Shown here piece by piece: positions 25,517-33,141 of a DNA stretch of 64,000 bases (the stretch's first letter is position 1; every line of letters begins with the position of its first letter). This stretch comes from Pseudopelobacter sp964542535 (lineage in GTDB: Bacteria; Desulfobacterota; Desulfuromonadia; Geobacterales; Pseudopelobacteraceae): assembly GCA_964542535.1 (NCBI GenBank), contig CAZIUE010000019.1, positions 7,446 through 71,445 on the forward strand. The letters are read 5' to 3'. The notes under the pieces are model-generated. The model ran no database searches, was not told where the DNA came from, and saw only the letters and a program-made list of their open reading frames with translations. Position numbers and translations under genes: made by a program.

Positions 25517-26557
25517 TCATTTTTCAGCCAGCCGTGCTTCCAGTTCGGCGATTCTCTTCTCCAGGGCGCCGACGCTCTTGCGCAGCTCCGGCAGCCTGGG
25601 CACGATTGCCATGGCCTTAAGCCACTCCTTGTGGGGCATGATGGGAGTACCGCTGTAGCCGGCATTGGCCGGAACCGAGTTGGGCACGCCTGACTGGGCG
25701 CCGATCATGACGTTATCGCCGATGGTCAGGTGCCCGGCCACTCCCACCTGGCCGGCAAGGGTGACGTGGTTCCCCAGTTTGGTGCTGCCGGAGATACCCA
25801 CCTGGGAGACGATCATGCAGTCCTCGCCGATCTGGCAGTTGTGGGCGATCTGCACCAGGTTGTCCAACTTGGTGCCCCGCCTGATGAGGGTCACCTCCAG
25901 AGCTGCCCGGTCCACGCAGCTGTTGGCGCCGATTTCAACGTCATCCTCCAGCACCACGATGCCGATCTGGGGGATGGGGTAGTAGCCGCTGCCGTCCGGA
26001 GCATAGCCGAAGCCGTCGCTGCCGATTACCGCCCCAGGCTGGAGCACGCAGCGGTTGCCGATGCGGCAGCGCTCGCGCACCACGGCGTTGGCGTGGATCA
26101 GGCAGTCGTCGCCGATGCTGACGCCGTCGTAGATCACCGCCCCGGAGTGGATCACGCAGCGGTCGCCGATGCGGACGTTGTCGCCGATCAGGGCGCCGGG
26201 ATGGATGGTGATATCGCTCCCCAGGGTCGGGGTGGCACCCACGAACGCCCCCTCCATGACCCCCCGGGGCGCCGGTTTGTGCACGTAGAAGAGAGTCAGC
26301 AGCTTGGCGAAAGCCAGGTAGGGGTTGGCCACTTCGATCAGGTTCCGGCCAAAGGCCTCCCCTCCGGGTGCCATCAGCACTGCTCCGGCGCCGGTCTCGG
26401 CCACCTTGGCGCTGTACTTGGGGTTGGCCAGGAAGGTGACCTTGTCAGCCGTGGCCGACTCCAGCGGCGCCAGCCCGTTGACCACCAGGGTCTCGTCGCC
26501 CCGTACCGTTCCGCCCAGATAATCAGCCAGCTCTTTCAGCGTTTTCGTGGTGTACAT
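25517..26557 (-). CDS. lpxD: UDP-3-O-(3-hydroxyacyl)glucosamine N-acyltransferase LpxD
   Basis: LpxD adds the second 3-hydroxyacyl chain to the glucosamine nitrogen during lipid A synthesis. The 346-residue protein has the N-terminal uridine-binding domain (LKELADYLGGTV ... TFLANPKYS). A long hexapeptide-repeat beta-helix follows, with the catalytic His in NLVQIAHNCQIGEDCMI. A C-terminal helical segment rich in Glu and Arg (SVGALEKRIAELEARLAEK) ends it. GGGGA lies ahead of the ATG. Confidence 0.96.
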   Translation of the reverse strand: MYTTKTLKELADYLGGTVRGDETLVVNGLAPLESATADKVTFLANPKYSAKVAETGAGAVLMAPGGEAFGRNLIEVANPYLAFAKLLTLFYVHKPAPRGVMEGAFVGATPTLGSDITIHPGALIGDNVRIGDRCVIHSGAVIYDGVSIGDDCLIHANAVVRERCRIGNRCVLQPGAVIGSDGFGYAPDGSGYYPIPQIGIVVLEDDVEIGANSCVDRAALEVTLIRRGTKLDNLVQIAHNCQIGEDCMIVSQVGISGSTKLGNHVTLAGQVGVAGHLTIGDNVMIGAQSGVPNSVPANAGYSGTPIMPHKEWLKAMAIVPRLPELRKSVGALEKRIAELEARLAEK

Positions 26558-26578
26558 GGTCAGGTCCCCGCGTGGTGA

Positions 26579-27106
26579 CTATTTCTTGTAGGTTGCGTTG
26601 TACAGCTTGAGGACTTCGTCGGTCAGGTCGGCCTTGTCGTCGGCAAAGAGCATGCTCTCGTTCTTGACGAAGATGAAGGTGTAGCCGTTCTTCGTGCCGT
26701 ATTCCTGGATCACCTTTTCCATCCCCTCCAGGATCTTGCGGGTCAGCTCCTCGTCCTTGCCCTGCAGCTCTTCCTGGGCATCCTTGGTGAAGCGCTGGAA
26801 TTCCTTCAGCTTCTGCTGGTAGTCCTTCTCTTTGTTGCCCCGCGCCGCTTCCGACAGGAGCATCCCCTGTTTTTCCAGCTCGTCCTTCAAGCGCTTCAAT
26901 TCGTTCTGACGGGTGTTGATCTCGTCCTGGTACTTCTTCAGGCGTACTCCCAGCTGTTCCTTGGCCTGTTTGCCGGACTCCGAGGTGTTGATGGCGCGCT
27001 GCATGTCGATGTAACCGATCTTGGCGCCGGTTTTCGGTTCAGCCGCGAAGGCGGCTCCCGCGGTGATGCAGCCCAGCAGAATCACGGCCAGAATAAGACG
27101 TTTCAT
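26579..27106 (-). CDS. skp: Periplasmic chaperone OmpH/Skp
   Basis: Skp holds unfolded outer-membrane proteins in the periplasm and hands them to the BAM complex. The 175-residue product has a cleavable signal (MKRLILAVILLGCITAGAAFA), the family start IGYIDMQRAINTSESGKQA, and a long charged coiled-coil arm region (residues about 45-125). It ends with the beta segment GYTFIFVKNESMLFADDKADLT (split here for length: FIFVKNESMLFAD). AAGGAG lies 8 nt before ATG 27106. It sits directly downstream of bamA and upstream of lpxD, as in many Proteobacteria. Confidence 0.92.
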   Translation of the reverse strand: MKRLILAVILLGCITAGAAFAAEPKTGAKIGYIDMQRAINTSESGKQAKEQLGVRLKKYQDEINTRQNELKRLKDELEKQGMLLSEAARGNKEKDYQQKLKEFQRFTKDAQEELQGKDEELTRKILEGMEKVIQEYGTKNGYTFIFVKNESMLFADDKADLTDEVLKLYNATYKK

Positions 27107-27182
27107 ACAGCAGTCTCCTTTTTCAGGTACATAAATTCGGCCCCTGGTGGGGGTGCCGGTGGGTGCGCTCTCGTGACCCGCC

Positions 27183-29495
27183 CTAGAACATGCTGCCGAT
27201 GGAAAATTCGAATCGGCCGCTCTTCTTGTCAATGCCGTCGCGGGGGTTGATCGGTATGCCGTACTCCAGGCGCAGCGGCCCCAGGGGGGATGCCCAGCGA
27301 ATGCCGGCGCCGTAGCTCATCAGTATGTTGTTGAACAGCTTGCTGGTCTTGTCGTGGGAGTTGCCGTAGTCGAAGAAGACCACCCCCTTGAAGCCGGACT
27401 CGGCCAGGATCGGGAAGGTGAGTTCCGTGTTGCCGAAGAACTCCCTGCTCCCCCCCATGTAGACCCGATCCTCATCACCGTCCACGGTTATGGTCTTGGT
27501 GGGGCAGACCGTGCGGGATTTGTAGCCGCGCAGGGAATAGATCCCTCCCAGATAGAATTTGTCGTCGATGGGGATCTTCTTGCCCACATCCTGGATGTAA
27601 CCGAAGCTCAGCTTGGTGGAGAAGATCAGCTTCTTGTACAGCGGGTGGAACCAAGTGTGGTCGGTGGTGAACTTGGCGAAGCGGTTGTCCCCCCCCAGGC
27701 CGGCGTATTCCACGGACAGGTTGTTGACGAAGCCGGTGCTGGGGTCCAACCGGTAGTCGGTGTTGTTGTGGGTGATGCTGGCCATGATCGAGCTGGTCGT
27801 GGTGGTATCCAGAGGGTAGTTGTCCGGATCGATCTCGTTGTATTTCTCGTAGGCGTCTTCCGGATCGAACAGCTTCTTGATCTCGTACTTGTACATCATG
27901 AAGGTGCTGATGTCATCGTTGATCGGGTAGCCGGCCTTGATGTCGCCGCCGGTGACCCGACGGGTGTAGTCCAGGTAGTCCCGCTCGGAGCGGTAGATGT
28001 CCATACCCAGGGTCCATTTCGTGTCACGGAAATAGGGGTCGGTCAGGCCGATGGCAAAGGTGGAGGAACTGCCACCCAGTGATGCGGAGAAGTTGGCCTT
28101 CAGCCCCAGCCCCAGGAAGTTGGTCTGGGAGACGGAACCCTGGCCGATCACGCCGTCCAGGGAGCTGTAGCCGCCGCCGATGCTGAAACTGCCGGTGGAC
28201 TTCTCCTTTACGTCCACGTTGACGTTGAGCAGGTTGCCGCTGCTCCCCTTGGAGGTGGAGATGTTCGCCTCTTCGAAGTAGCCGGTGTTCATCAGGTTCT
28301 GCTTGCTGCGCTTCATGCCGGTGGCACTGAAGAGGCCCGATTCGGTGACCCTCATCTCACGGCGCACGACCTTGTCGCGGCTCTTGGTGTTGCCGGCGAT
28401 GGAGATGCGTTCGATGTGAACCAGCTCCCCTTTCTCCATGTCGTAGGTCAGGTTGACGGTCTTGTTTTCCGCCAAGGGCTTGGTCAGGGGGGAGACGTTG
28501 GTGAAGGCGTACCCCTTGTCGCCGTACAGGTCGGTCAGGCTGATAATGTCGGCGCGCACGTCGGCGCGGCTGAAGATGGCGCCCGGCTCCGATTTCAGTT
28601 TGGAACGCAGGGTGGAGACCGGCTCCAGCAGGTCGCCGGTGAACTCGATCTGGCCGATGCGGTACTGCTCCCCTTCGGTGATGCCGATGAGGACCTCAAG
28701 GGCGTCCCGGGCTTCGTTCAGCTTGACCACCGGTTCGCCCACCTTGACGTTGATATAGCCGTTGTTCTGGTACTGGTCGGCGATGATCAGCACGTCGTTG
28801 CGCAGCACTTCATCCCGGTAGGTGCCGGCGTTGGTCAGCCAGGACATGAACCATTTCTGCTTGGTTTCCATGAAGCCGCGCAGCTTGCGGTTGCTGAAGA
28901 ACTTGTTGCCGTCGAAGCGGATCGAGTCGATCAGCACCTTCTGGTTCTCGACGATCTGGAAGGTCACCGATACCTCGGAAGGGGAGCGCATCCTGGTGCG
29001 GGGGGTGATCTCCACCAGGTAATACCCCTCGTCCAGGTACATCTTGCGCAGTTTCTCCACGCTCTTGTTCAGGTCCCGGATGGAGAAGATGGTGTCCCGC
29101 CGCAACTCCAGGCCGTCTTTGGTGAGCTTTTCGCTGGAGAGTTCCTTGTTGCCCTCGAATCTGATGTCACGGATGACCGGTTTTTCCTGTACGGTGTAGA
29201 TCAGCACCGTACCCTTGGCGCTCTCTTCGGTGGAGACCAGCACCTCCTGGAAGTGCCCCAGCTTGTGTATCGCCCGCAGGTCGGTATCGGTCTTGTCGCT
29301 GTAGAGCGTATCGCCGACCTTCAGTGTGATGGCGTTCTGGATAACCGACGCCTCGATGCGCCGGTTACCCCTGATGGATATTTCGGCGATGGTCTCCCCT
29401 TCGGCGAAGGCCGTCGCCGCCAGGGCCAGGTGCAGGGCCGCCGCGGCCGTGACTATGCGTGATGATATGGGCAATGTTCCCTCGCTATGGATCAA
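27183..29495 (-). CDS. bamA: Outer membrane protein assembly factor BamA
   Basis: BamA is the outer-membrane barrel that folds and inserts other beta-barrel proteins. The 770-residue protein has a signal peptide (AAAALHLALAATAFAEGE). Five POTRA-like repeats follow, each with an ISIRGN / IRFEGN / IRFDGN / IEFTGD / ISIAGN segment, to about residue 420. A 16-strand barrel ends in F (FEFSIGSMF). The loop-6 motif is SLRGYKSRTV, the usual RGY/RGF motif. No ATG or GTG is available in frame: the start is TTG, either 29495 or 29474. The latter has GAGGG close upstream. Confidence 0.93.
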   Translation of the reverse strand: MIHSEGTLPISSRIVTAAAALHLALAATAFAEGETIAEISIRGNRRIEASVIQNAITLKVGDTLYSDKTDTDLRAIHKLGHFQEVLVSTEESAKGTVLIYTVQEKPVIRDIRFEGNKELSSEKLTKDGLELRRDTIFSIRDLNKSVEKLRKMYLDEGYYLVEITPRTRMRSPSEVSVTFQIVENQKVLIDSIRFDGNKFFSNRKLRGFMETKQKWFMSWLTNAGTYRDEVLRNDVLIIADQYQNNGYINVKVGEPVVKLNEARDALEVLIGITEGEQYRIGQIEFTGDLLEPVSTLRSKLKSEPGAIFSRADVRADIISLTDLYGDKGYAFTNVSPLTKPLAENKTVNLTYDMEKGELVHIERISIAGNTKSRDKVVRREMRVTESGLFSATGMKRSKQNLMNTGYFEEANISTSKGSSGNLLNVNVDVKEKSTGSFSIGGGYSSLDGVIGQGSVSQTNFLGLGLKANFSASLGGSSSTFAIGLTDPYFRDTKWTLGMDIYRSERDYLDYTRRVTGGDIKAGYPINDDISTFMMYKYEIKKLFDPEDAYEKYNEIDPDNYPLDTTTTSSIMASITHNNTDYRLDPSTGFVNNLSVEYAGLGGDNRFAKFTTDHTWFHPLYKKLIFSTKLSFGYIQDVGKKIPIDDKFYLGGIYSLRGYKSRTVCPTKTITVDGDEDRVYMGGSREFFGNTELTFPILAESGFKGVVFFDYGNSHDKTSKLFNNILMSYGAGIRWASPLGPLRLEYGIPINPRDGIDKKSGRFEFSIGSMF

Positions 29496-29504
29496 TAGTG
29501 AACT

Positions 29505-30176
29505 CTATTCCAGTCTTCCATCGGTCAGGTGCACGGTGCGCTCCATGGCCGCGGCCAGGCGCTCGTTGTGGGTGACCACCACCAGCGTCAGACCGTGTCT
29601 CTTCTGCAGCTCGCCAAGCAGGGCATGCACCCCCTCGCTGGTCTTCATGTCCAGGTTGCCGGTCGGTTCGTCCGCCAGCAGCAAGTCCGGTGACAGGACC
29701 AGGGCGCGGGCAATGGCCACCCGCTGCTGTTCTCCCCCGGACAGTTCGCCGGGGCGGTGGGTCAGGCGGTGTTCCAGCCCCACGTCGCCCAGCAGCGTCC
29801 TGGCCATTGAGGCCGCCTCCTGTCGGGGGACCCGCGCGATCAGGGCCGGCATCATCACGTTTTCCAGGGCACTGAATTCGGGCAGCAGGTGATGGAACTG
29901 GAACACGAAGCCGATGCTCCGGTTGCGGAACGCGGCCAGGTCCCGGTCGCTCTTGCGGAAGAGCTCCTCGCCCCGGAAGCGGACCGTACCTCCGGAAGGG
30001 TGGTCCAAGGCTCCCAGCAGGTGCAGCAGGGTACTCTTACCCGCGCCGGAAGCTCCCACCAGTGCGGTTGTGGTCCCCTGCTCCAGGTCCAGGTCGATAC
30101 CGTTCAGGACGTCTACCCGGCTGGCGCCGGTGCCGTAGCTCTTGCGCAGGTCGCGCGCCTCCAGAAGGTTACTCAT
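29505..30176 (-). CDS. lolD: Lipoprotein-releasing ABC transporter ATPase LolD
   Basis: LolD powers the LolCDE complex that extracts outer-membrane lipoproteins from the inner membrane. The 223-residue ATPase has Walker A GASGAGKST, a Q-loop in FVFQFHHLLPEF, signature LSGGEQQRVAIARAL and Walker B LLLADEPTGNLD. The FQFHHLLPEF segment, with the LolD-type FQ-H-LLPEF spacing, separates it from MacB-type ATPases. It overlaps lolC/E by 8 nt, and bamA starts 9 nt after its stop. Confidence 0.92.
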   Translation of the reverse strand: MSNLLEARDLRKSYGTGASRVDVLNGIDLDLEQGTTTALVGASGAGKSTLLHLLGALDHPSGGTVRFRGEELFRKSDRDLAAFRNRSIGFVFQFHHLLPEFSALENVMMPALIARVPRQEAASMARTLLGDVGLEHRLTHRPGELSGGEQQRVAIARALVLSPDLLLADEPTGNLDMKTSEGVHALLGELQKRHGLTLVVVTHNERLAAAMERTVHLTDGRLE

Positions 30177-31431
30177 AGCGCAGGGCCTCGGCCGGAAGCA
30201 TGCGTGACGCCTGCCAGGCTGGGTAGAGCGTGGCGATGAAGGAGATCAGGACCGCCGTGACCGAAATCAGTGCCACGTCGGAAGGGACCACCCGGGAGGG
30301 GAAATGGTCCAGGTAGTAGATATCCTTGTTGAAAAAGTTCAGGCCGGTGACGCTCTGGATCAGGTCGATGATCGGCTCCAGATTGAGGGCGATCAGGAGC
30401 CCTAAAGAGACCCCCACCAGGGTGCCGATTACGCCGATGATCAGCCCCTCCATGACGAATACCTTCATGATGCTGCCCTTGGTGGCGCCCATGGATTTAA
30501 GAATGGCGATGTCCCTGGTTTTCTCCATTACCACCATGAATAGGGTCGAAGCAATACCAAAAGCAGCCACCAGCACGATCAGGGTCAGGATCACGAACAT
30601 GACCACCTTCTCCGTTTTCAAGGCGAAGAGGATGTTGCGGTTCATCTGCATCCAGTCCCGGGCGTAGTAGTCGGTGCCCAGGAGGCGGTTGATGGCGACG
30701 GCCAGTTCGCCGGTATGGTACACGTCCCTTACCTTCAGTTGGATGCCGGTTACGGTGTCCCCCAGATCAAAGAAGGCTTGGGCCTGGGTCAGGCTGACGT
30801 AGGCCAGGGTCGAGTCGTACTCGAACATGCCGGTGTTGAAAATGCCGGCTATCCGGAACGGTTTCATGCGGGGGATCATCCCCAGGGGGGTGATGTTCCC
30901 CATGGGGGAGACCACGTTGATCCGGTCCCCCAGCCGCAGGTTGAGATTCCGGGCCAGTTCCTTGCCCACCAGCAGCCCCGGCAGGGCATCGGCGCCCTCG
31001 CTCATCCTGGGCTCCAGGCCGGCAGTGCTCCCCTCCACCAGCGACGCGCTCAGGCGGGTCACCCGGCTGTCCGTGGGGACGTCGATGCCTCGCAGCACCA
31101 CGCCGGACACGTTTCTGCCCGAGGAGAGCATGACCTGGTTGTAGATGAACGGGGTGGCGGCGATAACCCCCGGCATGGCGGTCAGCTTCTCCATGACCTG
31201 GCGGTACTCCTCCATGGGGAGCCCGTTGCGGATGACCACCACATGGGCGTTGGTTCCCAGGATCTTCTCCTTCAGATCCTCCTCGAAGCCGGTCATGACC
31301 GCCAGCACCACGATCAGCGCCATGACCCCCAGGCTGACCCCGGCGGTGGAGATCAGGGTGATGATGGAGATGAAGGTGGATTTGCGTTTCGCCCTGAGAT
31401 AGCGAAGGCTTATGAAGAATTCGAAAGGCAT
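30169..31431 (-). CDS. lolC: Lipoprotein-releasing system permease (LolC/LolE family)
   Basis: A 420-residue inner-membrane protein of the LolC/E (FtsX-like) family: one N-terminal membrane helix, a large periplasmic domain (residues about 50-270), then three more helices. It begins MPFEFFISLRYLRAKRKSTF, the conserved LolC/E N-terminus, and has the cytoplasmic coupling stretch AILKSMGATKGSIMKVFV. Only one permease gene is next to lolD, so a single LolF-like homodimeric protein may do both jobs; that is an inference. The start ATG 31431 follows a GGGGACC-type repeat, leaving little ribosome-site signal. Confidence 0.9.
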   Translation of the reverse strand: MPFEFFISLRYLRAKRKSTFISIITLISTAGVSLGVMALIVVLAVMTGFEEDLKEKILGTNAHVVVIRNGLPMEEYRQVMEKLTAMPGVIAATPFIYNQVMLSSGRNVSGVVLRGIDVPTDSRVTRLSASLVEGSTAGLEPRMSEGADALPGLLVGKELARNLNLRLGDRINVVSPMGNITPLGMIPRMKPFRIAGIFNTGMFEYDSTLAYVSLTQAQAFFDLGDTVTGIQLKVRDVYHTGELAVAINRLLGTDYYARDWMQMNRNILFALKTEKVVMFVILTLIVLVAAFGIASTLFMVVMEKTRDIAILKSMGATKGSIMKVFVMEGLIIGVIGTLVGVSLGLLIALNLEPIIDLIQSVTGLNFFNKDIYYLDHFPSRVVPSDVALISVTAVLISFIATLYPAWQASRMLPAEALRYE

Positions 31432-31531
31432 GGTAACGCGGGGACCGGGGATCGGGGACCGAGGGCCGGTAACGGGGAACCGGTAAAAGCTCTTACCAGT
31501 CCCCGGTTCCGCGTCCCCGGTCCCCAACCAC
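31432..31531. repeat. GGGACCGGGG-type dyad repeat between lysS and lolC
   Basis: One half is built of GGGGACCGGGGATCGGGGACC and the other of CCCCGGTTCCGCGTCCCCGG, giving an imperfect hairpin around the centre AAAAGCTCTTACC. It is related to the repeat at 2062-2141, and like it lies between genes of one operon. Confidence 0.6.
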
Positions 31532-33013
31532 CTAATCCCGTTTCTCCTTTCGCAGTTGCGGGAAGAGGATGACATCGCGGATCGACGCAGCATCGGTCAG
31601 GAGCATCACCAGCCTGTCGATGCCGATCCCCTCGCCGGCGGTGGGCGGCAGACCATACTCCAGGGCACGGATGTAGTCCTCGTCCATGTAGTGTGCTTCC
31701 TCGTCCCCCTTGGCTTTCTCGGCCACCTGGGAGAGGAAGCGCTCCTTCTGGTCCACCGGATCGTTCAACTCGGAGAAGGCGTTGGCAATCTCCCGGCCGC
31801 CGACGATCAGTTCGAAACGGTCCACGATGTCCGGGTTGTGATCGTTTTTGCGGGAGAGGGGCGATACCTCGGTGGGGTAGGCGGTGACGAAGGTGGGCTG
31901 GATCAGCCGGTGCTCGGCCACTTCCTCGAAAATTTCCATCAAAAGCTTGCCATAGCCGATGTCGTCCGGCAGGTCCAGGCCGATGCCGCGGGCATAGACC
32001 AGGGCCAGGTCGCGGTCGTCCAGTCTCTTGGCGTCGATGTCGCCGTACTCCAGAATGGCATCCCGCACGGTCAGGCGCTTCCAGGGACGCCGGAAGCTGA
32101 TTTCCCTTCCCTGGTTGACGAAGTCCAGGGTTCCCAGCACTTCCTGGGCCACGTGGCAGAACAGCTCTTCGGTGAAGTCCATCAGGTCCTCGTGGGTGGC
32201 ATAGGCCTGGTAGAACTCCATCATGGTGAATTCAGGGTTGTGGCGGACGGAGATCCCCTCGTTCCTGAAGTTGCGGTTGATCTCGAAGACCCGCTCCAGC
32301 CCTCCCACCACCAGCCGTTTCAGGTACAGTTCCGGCGCGATGCGCAGGAACAGCTGCATGTCCAGGGCGTTGTGGTGGGTGATGAACGGCTTGGCCGTGG
32401 CGCCCCCCGGGATCTGCTGCATCATGGGGGTTTCCACCTCCAGGAAGTCCCGGGCGGTCATGAAGGCGCGGACCAGGTTGATGATGCGCGAGCGCTTGAT
32501 GAAGATTTCCCGTGATTCCGGGTTGACGATCAGATCCAGGTAGCGCTGGCGGTAGCGGGTCTCCACGTCGGTCAGGCCGTGGAACTTCTCCGGCAGGGGG
32601 TGCAGGGATTTGACCAGCAGGCGGATCTTCTTCACGTGCAGGGAGAGTTCGTTGGTCTTGGTGCGGAAGGGGAACCCTTCACAGCCGATGATGTCGCCGA
32701 TGTCGAAGGACTCGAAGGTCTCGAACGCTTCGGCGCCGATCTCATCCTTCTTGACGTACAGCTGGATGCGGCCCGTGCGGTCCTGAAGTTTGATGAAGGC
32801 GGCCTTGCCGAATGAGCGGCGCGCCAGGATGCGTCCCGCCAGGATGTATGTCTGGTTTTCCGCCTCGATCTGCTCCTTGTCGCCGTAGGCGGCAAAGATA
32901 TCGGCCGAGGTGTGGCTCGGTTTGAAGTCGTTGGGATAGGGATTGATGCCAGCCTCCCAGAGGGTATCGACCTTGCGTCGTCTCTGGAGCTGTAGTTCGC
33001 TCAGCTCTTCCAT
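31532..33013 (-). CDS. lysS: Lysyl-tRNA synthetase, class II
   Basis: LysS charges tRNA-Lys. The 493-residue protein has an N-terminal OB-fold anticodon-binding domain (ILAGRILARRSFGKAAFIKL, RTGRIQLYVKKDE), motif 1 (FLEVETPMMQQIPGGATAKPF), motif 2 (FEINRNFRNEGISVRHNPEF) and motif 3 (GEGIGIDRLVMLLT). It stands at the head of the minus-strand envelope cluster, so its promoter may drive at least lolCD and bamA. Confidence 0.97.
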   Translation of the reverse strand: MEELSELQLQRRRKVDTLWEAGINPYPNDFKPSHTSADIFAAYGDKEQIEAENQTYILAGRILARRSFGKAAFIKLQDRTGRIQLYVKKDEIGAEAFETFESFDIGDIIGCEGFPFRTKTNELSLHVKKIRLLVKSLHPLPEKFHGLTDVETRYRQRYLDLIVNPESREIFIKRSRIINLVRAFMTARDFLEVETPMMQQIPGGATAKPFITHHNALDMQLFLRIAPELYLKRLVVGGLERVFEINRNFRNEGISVRHNPEFTMMEFYQAYATHEDLMDFTEELFCHVAQEVLGTLDFVNQGREISFRRPWKRLTVRDAILEYGDIDAKRLDDRDLALVYARGIGLDLPDDIGYGKLLMEIFEEVAEHRLIQPTFVTAYPTEVSPLSRKNDHNPDIVDRFELIVGGREIANAFSELNDPVDQKERFLSQVAEKAKGDEEAHYMDEDYIRALEYGLPPTAGEGIGIDRLVMLLTDAASIRDVILFPQLRKEKRD

Positions 33014-33069
33014 GGTGATCGGGGCCTTTCTCGGCGATGAGTGTGTGGCAGCAGGGAAAAAGACTGCTA

Positions 33070-33098
33070 AAAATATCGCCGATGTGTTGTGACGTCAA
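33070..33098 (-). promoter_or_regulatory. Sigma-70-like promoter for lysS and the downstream envelope genes
   Basis: Reading the minus strand, -35 TTGACG (33098-33093), a 17-bp spacer and -10 TATTTT (33075-33070) lie about 55 bp before the lysS ATG and just after the RNase E/G terminator. Confidence 0.6.
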
Positions 33099-33100
33099 GC

Positions 33101-33130
33101 AAAAAAGGGGCGCGTCCGGTGGCGCGCCCC
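33101..33130 (-). terminator. Rho-independent terminator after the RNase E/G gene
   Basis: On the minus strand, GGGGCGCGCC pairs with GCGCGCCCC-like sequence (stem 33107-33130), followed by TTTTTT. It lies directly behind the RNase gene and separates it from the lysS promoter. Confidence 0.88.
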
Positions 33131-33141
33131 GAGGCATGAAC

